NCBI GenBank assembly: GCA_027484685.1
Contig: JAIXSO010000052.1
Span: 62,001-126,000 of the forward strand
Reading direction: 5' to 3'
Length of the DNA stretch: 64,000 bases
From: Bacteroidota bacterium
Lineage (GTDB): Bacteria; Bacteroidota; Bacteroidia; UKL13-3
The notes beneath the pieces are model-generated. The model worked only from the letters and a program-made list of their open reading frames with translations, did no database searches and was not told where the DNA came from. Both the position numbers and the translations under genes were made by a program. Position 1 is the stretch's first letter, and each line of letters opens with the position of its first letter. Positions 37,260 through 45,024 of the stretch are shown here, piece by piece.

Positions 37260-37320
37260 TTATTTTTTTAGTTTCTTACCTAAAATTTTGTTTCAACAAA
37301 GGCGAGTATTATAATTGCCT

Positions 37321-38991
37321 ATGGATAAATTATCTAAACTGCTTTTATTGGCCTTGTTCTCATTGGCTTTTAATTGGTGCGCAGCACAAATAAATACCAA
37401 AACATACGTGGTGTACCTATCTGCTAAAACTAACACCCAATTTAATCCTTACCAATATTTTGATGCCAAAAATATTGAGCGAAAAATATTAGCTCATTTG
37501 CCACTTTATGATGTGCGCGATTTACCTGTTAATGAATTAGAAATTAATGCTATTAAAAGTACCAATGCTGAAATATTGGTAGTAAGCCGTTGGTTAAACG
37601 CAGTTTTTATCAATGCCAATGTGGAGCAAATAGTAAAAATTAAAAATTTATCAACAGTAAAATTGGTAGATGAATTTACTGCTGCCAAGGGCAAAATAAT
37701 TGCTTCGGTTGATGCAGAATTAGTACCAAGAAAAAAGCAAATTTTAAAATACCAAACCAAGCGCTTACAAATGGATGAGTTTGAAAGTAAGAATTTAACA
37801 GGAAAAGGAATTCGTATTGCAGTTTTTGATGTTGGTTTTTCGGGTGCAGATAAACATCCTGCATTTAAACATATTTACGATAATCAACGCATTATCAAAA
37901 CTTACGATTTTGTTAAAAATAAAAGTAATGTGTACTTAGGTGGCGCTCATGGAACCAATACCTTAAGTTGTATTGCAGGTATTTATGATGGGCAAAAAAT
38001 GGGAATGGCTACCGAAGCCGAATTTTTATTAGCTCGCACAGAATGGACTACTAAAGAAGAAAAACAAGAAGAATATTTTTGGTTAGCTGCTGCCGAATGG
38101 GCCGATAAAAATGGAGCAAATATTATTAGTAGTTCATTAGGTTATGGAAACGATTGGTACACCGTTAAAGACATGGATGGCAAAAAAAGTGTAGTGGCTT
38201 TTGCTGCTACTGTAGCTGCGCAAAAAGGAATTTTGGTGGTTAACTCTGCTGGTAATGAATATGAAGATAAAGAGTGGAGAACCATCATTACACCATCTGA
38301 TGCCGATAGTGTATTGTGCATTGGGGGAACCGATCCTTACACCGATAGACATATTAGTTTCAGTAGTATTGGTCCAAGTGCCGATTATAGAACAAAACCT
38401 AATGTAAGCGCTCCAGGCCAGGTAATAGCTGCTAATCCAAATGGCACTATAGGTCAAACGTTTGGAACATCGTTTTCATGCCCTTTAGTAAGTGGTTTTG
38501 CTGCTTGTGCTTGGCAAAGCAATCGCAGTTTAACCAATATGCAGCTTTTTGCCGAAATTGAAAAATCGGGTCATTTATATCCTTATTTTGATTATATGCA
38601 TGGGCATGGTGTGCCTCAGGCTAGTTATTTTACTAAAACTAAAAAAACAGTTTTACCTAATTTTCATTTAATTGATTCAATAAAGGATAACCAAAGCATT
38701 ACTTTTCAAATTACTGACTCTGTTTTTATAAAAAAATATTTGGCGTATAATAATTACCAAGCATTGATAGATACTGTGAATACCGACTCAATGATGATTC
38801 CTGAAGTAGATGAACCTAAATCATGCAACTTGTATTGGAATATAAAAAACAACGAAGGTAAAATTTTATACTACGAAGTAATTAAAGTTGAAAGTATTGA
38901 AGATATAGTAATTAATCCTAAAACTATTCAAAAAGGTTATGTGCTAACATTTCACTTTGAAGGATATACATTAACCAAAACCATTGAATAA
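37321..38991 (+). CDS. Subtilisin-like (S8) serine protease, secreted
   Basis: The protein has about 556 residues with a signal peptide (FNWCAAQ). A propeptide-like region reaches about residue 140. The catalytic triad is visible: Asp in RIAVFDVGFSGAD, His in GGAHGTNTLSCIAG and Ser in FGTSFSCPLVSGFAAC, with the oxyanion Asn in VVNSAGNEYED. The C-terminal 120 residues form an extra beta-rich segment without a recognisable T9SS sorting motif. I start it at ATG 37321, although a TTG two codons earlier is in frame. It begins a tight group with the barrel protein (3 bp) and menA (6 bp), 61 bp after the OmpA gene. Substrate unknown; maturation of nearby surface proteins is only a guess. Confidence 0.93.
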   Translation: MDKLSKLLLLALFSLAFNWCAAQINTKTYVVYLSAKTNTQFNPYQYFDAKNIERKILAHLPLYDVRDLPVNELEINAIKSTNAEILVVSRWLNAVFINANVEQIVKIKNLSTVKLVDEFTAAKGKIIASVDAELVPRKKQILKYQTKRLQMDEFESKNLTGKGIRIAVFDVGFSGADKHPAFKHIYDNQRIIKTYDFVKNKSNVYLGGAHGTNTLSCIAGIYDGQKMGMATEAEFLLARTEWTTKEEKQEEYFWLAAAEWADKNGANIISSSLGYGNDWYTVKDMDGKKSVVAFAATVAAQKGILVVNSAGNEYEDKEWRTIITPSDADSVLCIGGTDPYTDRHISFSSIGPSADYRTKPNVSAPGQVIAANPNGTIGQTFGTSFSCPLVSGFAACAWQSNRSLTNMQLFAEIEKSGHLYPYFDYMHGHGVPQASYFTKTKKTVLPNFHLIDSIKDNQSITFQITDSVFIKKYLAYNNYQALIDTVNTDSMMIPEVDEPKSCNLYWNIKNNEGKILYYEVIKVESIEDIVINPKTIQKGYVLTFHFEGYTLTKTIE

Positions 38992-38994
38992 AAT

Positions 38995-39693
38995 ATGAAA
39001 AAAGTAATAATCACATTATCGCTTGTTATGGCGAGCTTAGGCATTATTAATGCACAAACTGTAGTAGTGGAAGAAGAAGTAAACAAAGCTCCAACTAATG
39101 CTTTACCTGCTTATACACCAAGTAAAACTGAATCAGGTTTTATGATGGAAATTACTAGCTATGGTGGGTTTGATGAAAAAGGATTAAAGGGAAAATTTGG
39201 AAACTCTATTGGATTCAATTTTTTATTCAATTTAAAATATAAATTGGCAAAAAAAGTTCAGTTGGTTTCGCAAGTTGGTATTAATTACGAAAACTATAGT
39301 TTTACTAAAAACGATACCAATACTACATTTCCTACTGCTGTTAGCAATAACGATATGGATAGATTCAGTGTTACTGCTGCATCATTAAGTTTAGGAGCGC
39401 GCTTTAAACTTAAAAAATCGTTATATACAGAAATAGGGGCAATGGGTAAATGGAATTTTTCGAAAGTATATAACTACGAGGATAAAGATTTAAATGGCAA
39501 CAAAAGAGAGGTATTTGTGCATGATGTGGCATACTTAAAAGATATTACCGCTGATGCCTATTTGCGATTGGGTATCAAAGGAATTTCGTTGGTAGCCTAT
39601 TATCGTTTAACCGATATGATACAAACTGCTAGTTACGCTCCTGTGGTTTATGAAACACCACGTTTGCGTTTAGGAATTAGTTTAGGATTATAA
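38995..39693 (+). CDS. Outer-membrane beta-barrel protein
   Basis: The protein has 232 residues with a signal peptide ending INAQ. The mature part has alternating hydrophobic strands with aromatic ends (GFMMEITSYGGF, LVSQVGINYENYSFT, LSLGARFKLKKSLYTEIGAM) and a terminal strand TPRLRLGISLGL, typical of eight-stranded outer-membrane barrels of Bacteroidota. No specific family can be named. It lies 3 bp after the protease gene, so coupling in expression is likely. Confidence 0.82.
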   Translation: MKKVIITLSLVMASLGIINAQTVVVEEEVNKAPTNALPAYTPSKTESGFMMEITSYGGFDEKGLKGKFGNSIGFNFLFNLKYKLAKKVQLVSQVGINYENYSFTKNDTNTTFPTAVSNNDMDRFSVTAASLSLGARFKLKKSLYTEIGAMGKWNFSKVYNYEDKDLNGNKREVFVHDVAYLKDITADAYLRLGIKGISLVAYYRLTDMIQTASYAPVVYETPRLRLGISLGL

Positions 39694-39699
39694 AAAAAC

Positions 39700-40602
39700 A
39701 TGAAAAATTGGATTGAAGCCTTTAGGCTGCGCACCCTTATGCTTTCATTGGCATGCATACTAATGGGAGTTTTTTTAGCAAAAATATTTTCACAAATTGT
39801 ATCTACCGGTTCGGTGGTTTTAACTTTGCTAACAGCTTTATTTTTACAAATACTTTCGAACTTGGCTAACGATTATGGCGATAGCAAACATGGTGCAGAC
39901 CACGATGGCCGCAAAGGTCCTAAACGTGCAGTTCAATCAGGTAAAATTACTGCTGCTCAAATGTTAGTTGGTATAAAAATATTTGTGGTTTTAAGTTTTA
40001 TTACTGGCATTGCATTGCTTTACTCTTGTTTAAATGTAATTGGGTTAAATGGTGTTATTACCTTATTTGTAATAGGCATTGCAGCAATAGTAGCTGCCAT
40101 AGCCTATACCAATGGTAAACGCCCTTATGGATATATGGGTCTTGGCGATATTTCTGTATTTATATTCTTTGGTTTAATAGCAGTATGCGGTACTTACTAT
40201 TTATTGGTTGGTTCTGTAAATCCATTTATATTTTTACCTGCCATTAGCTGTGGTTTATTTTCGGTGGGTGTGTTAAATTTAAACAATATGCGCGATATTG
40301 ATTCGGATATTGCAGCAGGAAAAAACAGCATTCCTGTTCGTTTAGGTTATGAAAAAAGTAAAGTTTACCATTACCTAATTATTATAACAGCACTGCTTTG
40401 TTCTTTAATATTTGTAATGTTTTACAAAGAAATGCCTACTTGGCAAAACTTATCTTTTGTAGCTTGTTACCCACTGTTTTTAAAACAGTTGTTTACAGTA
40501 AAAAACACCACAGATAAAATAAAATTAGATCCACTATTAAAACAGCTTTCTATTTCTACCATGCTGTTTGTACTACTATTTGGATTGGCTAATTTAATAT
40601 AG
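39700..40602 (+). CDS. menA: 1,4-dihydroxy-2-naphthoate polyprenyltransferase
   Basis: The protein has 300 residues and is an integral membrane prenyltransferase with about eight or nine hydrophobic segments. It joins a polyprenyl chain to DHNA to give demethylmenaquinone in the inner membrane. The first Asp-rich site is NLANDYGDSKHGADHDGR and the second is NNMRDIDSDIAAGKNS, with KRAVQSGKIT between as in MenA. The family UbiA includes other prenyltransferases, but the NDYxDxxxGxD pattern fits MenA best. It lies 6 bp after the barrel protein gene. The polyprenyl diphosphate synthase at 49422 could supply its substrate. Confidence 0.92.
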   Translation: MKNWIEAFRLRTLMLSLACILMGVFLAKIFSQIVSTGSVVLTLLTALFLQILSNLANDYGDSKHGADHDGRKGPKRAVQSGKITAAQMLVGIKIFVVLSFITGIALLYSCLNVIGLNGVITLFVIGIAAIVAAIAYTNGKRPYGYMGLGDISVFIFFGLIAVCGTYYLLVGSVNPFIFLPAISCGLFSVGVLNLNNMRDIDSDIAAGKNSIPVRLGYEKSKVYHYLIIITALLCSLIFVMFYKEMPTWQNLSFVACYPLFLKQLFTVKNTTDKIKLDPLLKQLSISTMLFVLLFGLANLI

Positions 40603-40671
40603 AACTGTGTAAAATTACCACCCTTTACCTCAAACTGGAGGAATATAAAATTGGATAATGGATATGCCTGC

Positions 40672-40724
40672 GGTTGGTGTTTTCACCAACCTACTCGTTA
40701 AATTGGTCGGTGAAAACACCGACC
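40672..40724. repeat. Two related perfect hairpins (GGTyGGTG stems)
   Basis: GGTTGGTG-TTTT-CACCAACC (40672-40691) and GGTCGGTG-AAAA-CACCGACC (40705-40724) have 8-bp perfect stems that differ at one base pair, with complementary loops. They sit between convergent menA and symporter genes. No clear T-run follows either. They resemble a REP/BIME-like pair. Confidence 0.65.
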
Positions 40725-40737
40725 ATATGCTAATATA

Positions 40738-40794
40738 AACCACATAGCACATAGAAAAATAGTTATAGGCTATGTATCTATGTTTTATGTGGTT
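40738..40794. terminator. Long hairpin, possible bidirectional terminator
   Basis: AACCACATA (40738-40746) pairs with TATGTGGTT (40786-40794), and after a 2-base mismatch ACATAG pairs with CTATGT. It sits between the 3' ends of two converging genes, which suits a terminator, but there is no strong U-tract. Confidence 0.4.
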
Positions 40795-40848
40795 CAATTT
40801 TCGAGGATTTGCTATACCTTTTTTTGCTTTTTATTAAAGTAATTTCTT

Positions 40849-42105
40849 TTATATCTCTTTTTCCCACTTAGCAACTACACTTGTTGCCAAAGCATTTCCT
40901 AGTACATTGGTAGCGCTTCTAAACATATCACAAAAATGATCTATTGGTAAAATTAAGGCAATGCCTTCTACTGGAATATTAAACATGCCACAAGTGGCTG
41001 CTACTACTACCAAACTTGCCCTTGGAACTCCAGCTATGCCTTTGCTAGTAAGCATCAAAACCAATAACATTACCATTTGGGTTTTTAAATCGAGCGGAAC
41101 ACCATAAGCTTGCGCAATAAATATACTTGCAAAGGTCATGTACATCATGCTTCCATCTAAATTAAACGAGTAGCCTAAAGGAAGCATAAAAGAAACTATT
41201 TTATTTTTTATACCAAAACGCTCTAATTCTTCAGTTAATTTTGGAAAAACTGCTTCAGAACTAGTGGTACCAAAGGCTATTATTAATGGAGAGAAAATAT
41301 GCTTAAGTAAGTTTTTCATTTTATTACCTAAAAATACAAAACCTATAAAGAGTAACAATGCCCATAACGAAGAAATACCTACTAAAAATGAACCAAAAAA
41401 CTTAGCATAAGTCATTAGCAGTTCATTTAAATCGCGAATGGCAAACACACCTGCAATGGCCCCAAAAACACCAATTGGAGCAAAATTCATTACATAAGTT
41501 ACCATTTTTAACACAATATGCGATATTTTGTCCAACACATTTATAACCGGTTTGGCATAATCGCCAATAGAAGCAGCAGCTAAACCAAAAAATATAGCAA
41601 AAACCACAATTTGGAGAATTTCGTTAAAAGCCATGGCCTCTACAATACTTTTGGGTATAATATGTTCTACAAAATTTTGTGCAGAGAAATTATGCGTTTT
41701 TTCTGTTACATCACCGGCAGCTGCTGTATCTACATTTAGTAAATTTAAACCTGTTCCGGGTTGTAATATATTTACCCAAAACATGCCAATTAATAATGAT
41801 AAAAACGAAGCTGTAAAAAACCATCCCATGGCTTTTCCGCCAATACGTCCAACTGATTTTATATCGCCAAACTTAGCTATGCCAACCACTAAAGTGGTAA
41901 ACACCAAAGGCGAAATAATCATTTGCACCAATCTAATAAAAACAGTGGCCAACATTTTAATATAACCACTGAAAGCTTTGGCGAAATCCGCATCGTAAAA
42001 GGTATGAATAAATATACCTAGCGATGCACCCAAAATCATGGCAATTAAAATCTGAAAAGTTAGATTTTTTAAAATTGAGGTTTTTGTAGTAGTAGTTGGC
42101 TCCAT
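40849..42105 (-). CDS. Dicarboxylate/amino acid:cation symporter (SDF/DAACS family)
   Basis: The protein has 418 residues with about eight transmembrane helices and the two re-entrant loops of the family. Diagnostic parts are the serine-rich hairpin FGTTSSEAVFPKL, the LGYSFNLDGSMMYMTF motif with the NxDG core, SKGIAGVPRASLVV, and the ending IDHFCDMFRSATNVLGNA with the substrate/cation Asp and Asn. The family imports C4-dicarboxylates, glutamate or aspartate with Na+ or H+. Which substrate is used here cannot be told. It is transcribed toward menA. Confidence 0.94.
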   Translation of the reverse strand: MEPTTTTKTSILKNLTFQILIAMILGASLGIFIHTFYDADFAKAFSGYIKMLATVFIRLVQMIISPLVFTTLVVGIAKFGDIKSVGRIGGKAMGWFFTASFLSLLIGMFWVNILQPGTGLNLLNVDTAAAGDVTEKTHNFSAQNFVEHIIPKSIVEAMAFNEILQIVVFAIFFGLAAASIGDYAKPVINVLDKISHIVLKMVTYVMNFAPIGVFGAIAGVFAIRDLNELLMTYAKFFGSFLVGISSLWALLLFIGFVFLGNKMKNLLKHIFSPLIIAFGTTSSEAVFPKLTEELERFGIKNKIVSFMLPLGYSFNLDGSMMYMTFASIFIAQAYGVPLDLKTQMVMLLVLMLTSKGIAGVPRASLVVVAATCGMFNIPVEGIALILPIDHFCDMFRSATNVLGNALATSVVAKWEKEI

Positions 42106-42184
42106 TTAAATAATATTTATTAATCAAAACCCATTTTGATTAACATGGGCGAACATACAAAATTTTATTTAGCTGGCTAAATTT

Positions 42185-42874
42185 TTAAACGCCATGATAG
42201 GCAAATGCCAAACCTGCAACACTAACCTTACAGCCATCAATTTGTGTTAGTTCTAAAGCACAACTTTCTATTGTAGCACCTGTGGTTATTACATCATCAA
42301 TTAATAAAATATGCTTATTTTCAAATAATGATGAGTTGGTTGTTTCAAATACTTTTTCTACGTTTTCGCTGCGTTCTAACCTCGATTTTTTAGTTTGAGT
42401 TTCGGTAAATTTATTTCTTATAATATAACTACTTAAGTTTTCAATACTTAATGTATTAGCTAGTCCGTTAGCTAACATTTCGCTTTGATTATAGCCCCTC
42501 ATTCTGAGTTTATTTTTATGTAATGGAATTGCAGCTACTGCATCAATTTTATGTTGAATACAAAAATCTTTTAAAAAAGTACCATAATATTTACCAAGAA
42601 ACAAGGCTATTTCAGGGTTGTCGTGGTATTTTAAAGCATGCAATAACTTAGCTGTTTTTCCACCTTTTTTAAAAAATAAAAGTGCTATGGCTTGTTCAAT
42701 TTTTACCCTTCCCCAAAATACTTTTTCTAAATTATTATTGGGTAATTGGTGAAAATTGGTAAGAGGTAATTCTAACAAACATCCTGTACAAACGTAGTTT
42801 TCGCTATCAACTAAATGTTTGTTACAGCAAATGCAGGTTTTTGGATACAAAAGTTGAATAAGGTATTTGAACAT
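42185..42874 (-). CDS. ComF-family phosphoribosyltransferase-like protein
   Basis: The protein has about 229 residues. The N-terminal zinc-finger-like region has C-x2-C and C-x2-C (TCICCNK, YVCTGC). The C-terminal PRTase fold has the PRPP-binding motif LLIDDVITTGATIESC and the AIPLHKNKLRMRGYNQSEML segment typical of ComF/GntX. Homologs act in DNA uptake or are of unknown function. I use the ATG at 42874 because the upstream in-frame start (42892) would place the first codons inside the terminator hairpin of the glutathione peroxidase gene. Confidence 0.92.
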   Translation of the reverse strand: MFKYLIQLLYPKTCICCNKHLVDSENYVCTGCLLELPLTNFHQLPNNNLEKVFWGRVKIEQAIALLFFKKGGKTAKLLHALKYHDNPEIALFLGKYYGTFLKDFCIQHKIDAVAAIPLHKNKLRMRGYNQSEMLANGLANTLSIENLSSYIIRNKFTETQTKKSRLERSENVEKVFETTNSSLFENKHILLIDDVITTGATIESCALELTQIDGCKVSVAGLAFAYHGV

Positions 42875-42916
42875 AAAAAAAGCCAAAATCAAATATAAGT
42901 TTTTTGATTTTGGCTT
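42875..42916 (-). terminator. Intrinsic terminator after the glutathione peroxidase gene
   Basis: A perfect 14-bp stem (42880-42893 / 42903-42916) around a 9-base loop, with a run of T on the minus strand immediately after. It lies 20 bp past the peroxidase stop and directly before the comF-like start. Confidence 0.85.
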
Positions 42917-42936
42917 GTAAAAATTTTTTCAGAAAA

Positions 42937-43506
42937 TTACTTTAAAAATTTAGCAATTTCTTCGCTTAAAGGTTCTGTTTTACTAGGAAAATACTCTACA
43001 AACTTTCCATTTTCATCAATTAAAAACTTGCCAAAATTCCATTTAACCTCTACATCTTTTACACCATTGGTTTCTTTATTGGTTAACCATTGGTAAATTG
43101 CATGTTGGCTTTTTCCTTTTACGTCAATCTTTTCGGTAAGTGGAAAAGTTACACCATAATTCTTTTTGCAAAAAGTGGCTATTTCTTCTGGAGAGCCTGA
43201 TTCTTGATACAAAAACTGATTACATGGAAAGCCAATAATAACTAGTTTTTCTTTATTATTTTCGTACAACTTTTCTAAACCTTCGTATTGTGGAGTATAG
43301 CCGCATTTGCTAGCCACATTTACACAAAGCACTTTTTTGCCTTTAAATTGGCTCATGCTAATTTCTGTTTTCCCATCTAATGATTTGATGGTTAGATCGT
43401 AAAAGCTTTTGCCTTTGGTACTATTTTCAACTTTACGGTTTTTAAAACTGTAAAATACAAAACCTGCAACTAATAGCAGTGCGCTTGATAAAATTATTGT
43501 TTTCAT
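42937..43506 (-). CDS. Glutathione peroxidase-family thiol peroxidase
   Basis: The protein is about 189 residues from ATG 43506, with an N-terminal membrane/signal segment (MKTIILSSALLLVAGFVFYS) that places it in the envelope. Catalytic positions are Cys in NVASKCGYTPQYEGL (Cys, not selenocysteine), Gln in GFPCNQF and Trp-Asn in KWNFGKFLI. Bacterial members normally use thioredoxin rather than glutathione. The upstream gene ispH ends 5 bp earlier. A longer reading from 43578 would overlap ispH and bury the signal segment, so I reject that start. Confidence 0.93.
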   Translation of the reverse strand: MKTIILSSALLLVAGFVFYSFKNRKVENSTKGKSFYDLTIKSLDGKTEISMSQFKGKKVLCVNVASKCGYTPQYEGLEKLYENNKEKLVIIGFPCNQFLYQESGSPEEIATFCKKNYGVTFPLTEKIDVKGKSQHAIYQWLTNKETNGVKDVEVKWNFGKFLIDENGKFVEYFPSKTEPLSEEIAKFLK

Positions 43507-43511
43507 GTTTT

Positions 43512-44354
43512 TTATAATGCTAAAATTGCTTCTTTTACTTCTTCCATTTGCCATTGTGGAGTGCTTGTAGCTCCACAAATACCAACAGTTTCATTGGTAT
43601 TAAACCACTCTTTTTGTAGTTCATTTTTATTACTAACAAAAAATGTATTGGGATTGTTTTCTTTACAAACATCGAAAAGTACCTTGCCGTTTGATGATTT
43701 TAAGCCAGCCACAAAAATTACTTTATCAAATTTTTTCACAAAATTTGGTAGCTGTACATCGCGGTTACTTACTTGGCGGCAAAGGGTATCGTTAAAATCA
43801 ACTTCTATTCCTTTTTCTTCCAAGGTAGTTTTTAGTTTGTATAAGTTTTTGGTGCGTTTTGTGGTTTGACTAAACAATTGCAGTTTTTTTGGTAAATTGA
43901 TATTTTCTAACTCATCAAAAGTTTCAACAACTATAGCTTCACCGTTGGTTTGTCCCACTAAACCTTTTACTTCAGCATGGCCATGTTTGCCATAAATAAG
44001 TATTTGCTCATTATCGTTATAAGCTTCTCTTACTCGGTTTTGTAGTTTTAAAACCACCGGACAGCTAGCATCTATTAGCTCAATTTGGTTTACCATGGCT
44101 AGTTTATAAGTTTCTGGTGGTTCGCCATGAGCCCTAATCAGTACTTTTTCGTTTCTAATATTTTTTAATTGTTCATGGTCAATTATTTGAAGTCCTTTAG
44201 CTTTTAAGCGAGCTACTTCTTCATCGTTATGAACAATATCGCCAAGGCAAAATAATTTACCTTCAGTATCCAAAATGTCTTCGGCCATTGAAATAGCAAA
44301 AACTACCCCAAAACAAAAACCCGAATTATCGTCTATTTCTACTTTTACATCCAT
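43512..44354 (-). CDS. ispH: 4-hydroxy-3-methylbut-2-enyl diphosphate reductase
   Basis: The protein has 280 residues. It is the last step of the MEP isoprenoid pathway, a [4Fe-4S] enzyme making IPP and DMAPP. The three cluster Cys occur in NSGFCFGVV, DASCPVVLKL and DTLCRQVSNR. Active-site His are in GDIVHNDE and GKHGHAEVKG, Thr in QTTKR, and the SSNGK and CGATSTP segments bind the diphosphate. It is cytosolic, leads an operon with the peroxidase gene (5 bp), and supplies precursors for the prenyl synthase and MenA also present here. Confidence 0.96.
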   Translation of the reverse strand: MDVKVEIDDNSGFCFGVVFAISMAEDILDTEGKLFCLGDIVHNDEEVARLKAKGLQIIDHEQLKNIRNEKVLIRAHGEPPETYKLAMVNQIELIDASCPVVLKLQNRVREAYNDNEQILIYGKHGHAEVKGLVGQTNGEAIVVETFDELENINLPKKLQLFSQTTKRTKNLYKLKTTLEEKGIEVDFNDTLCRQVSNRDVQLPNFVKKFDKVIFVAGLKSSNGKVLFDVCKENNPNTFFVSNKNELQKEWFNTNETVGICGATSTPQWQMEEVKEAILAL

Positions 44355-44493
44355 AAATAACGCTACAATATTAACTTTTATAATGTTAATTAGTTTTTTG
44401 ATTTTACCTAAAATAAAATTTTACTTGGTTTTTAGTCCAAAATACTGCTATTTGTCTTTGTTTTTTTACAATTCAAATAGTTGTTAGAAAGTT

Positions 44494-44526
44494 TTTTTTT
44501 GTATGTTATAAATACATACAAAAAAA
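44494..44526. promoter_or_regulatory. Perfect 13-bp-stem hairpin upstream of the response regulator
   Basis: TTTTTTTGTATGT (44494-44506) is mirrored by ACATACAAAAAAA (44514-44526) around a 7-base loop, 35 bp before the start codon. It could be a 5' leader structure or an operator. The T/A-rich outer stem also makes it terminator-like. Confidence 0.45.
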
Positions 44527-44561
44527 GTATAATATTGAATTTAAAATTGCTGAATTAAAAA

Positions 44562-44990
44562 ATGAGCGAACGAATGATTAACATACTACTAGTAGAAGAT
44601 GATGAAGTGGATATAATGAACGTTAGACGTGCATTTAAAAAGAACAATGTAACTAATCCATTACATATTACAAATAATGGAATAGAAGCATTAGAATATT
44701 TACGCGATATTCATGTAAATGCACCTTTAAAAACGCCAAAAATTATTCTACTTGACTTAAACATGCCCAAAATGGGTGGAATTGAGTTCTTACGTGAACT
44801 AAGAAAAGATGAGCATTTAAAAAACTTAAGTGTGTTTGTAATGACTACTTCGAACGAAGACAACGACAAAGTAGAAGCATTTAATTTAAATGTGGCTGGA
44901 TATATTCTTAAACCATTATCTATGGATCAATTTATGGATGTAGTAAGCACTTTAAACAGCTACTGGAAATTGTGCGAATTTCCTACCTAA
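44562..44990 (+). CDS. Single-domain response regulator (CheY/Rcp1-like)
   Basis: The protein has 142 residues consisting of one receiver domain. Acidic residues are in LLVEDDEVDIMNVRRAFKK, the phosphoacceptor Asp in IILLDLNMPKMGG, Thr in VMTTSNED and Lys in ILKPLSMDQF. The N-terminal VEDDEVD pattern and the length match the Rcp1-like regulators that work with phytochrome-type or hybrid kinases. No output domain is present. It lies 34 bp upstream of a hybrid kinase, its likely partner. Confidence 0.94.
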   Translation: MSERMINILLVEDDEVDIMNVRRAFKKNNVTNPLHITNNGIEALEYLRDIHVNAPLKTPKIILLDLNMPKMGGIEFLRELRKDEHLKNLSVFVMTTSNEDNDKVEAFNLNVAGYILKPLSMDQFMDVVSTLNSYWKLCEFPT

Positions 44991-45024
44991 TTAGGTTTAC
45001 TTTTTTGTTGAACAAATAAAGCTT

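Noticed and set aside
43507-43578. Extended N-terminus of the glutathione peroxidase
   Set aside because: It would overlap the ispH gene by about 67 bp and put a polar stretch in front of the membrane/signal segment. ATG 43506 is preferred.
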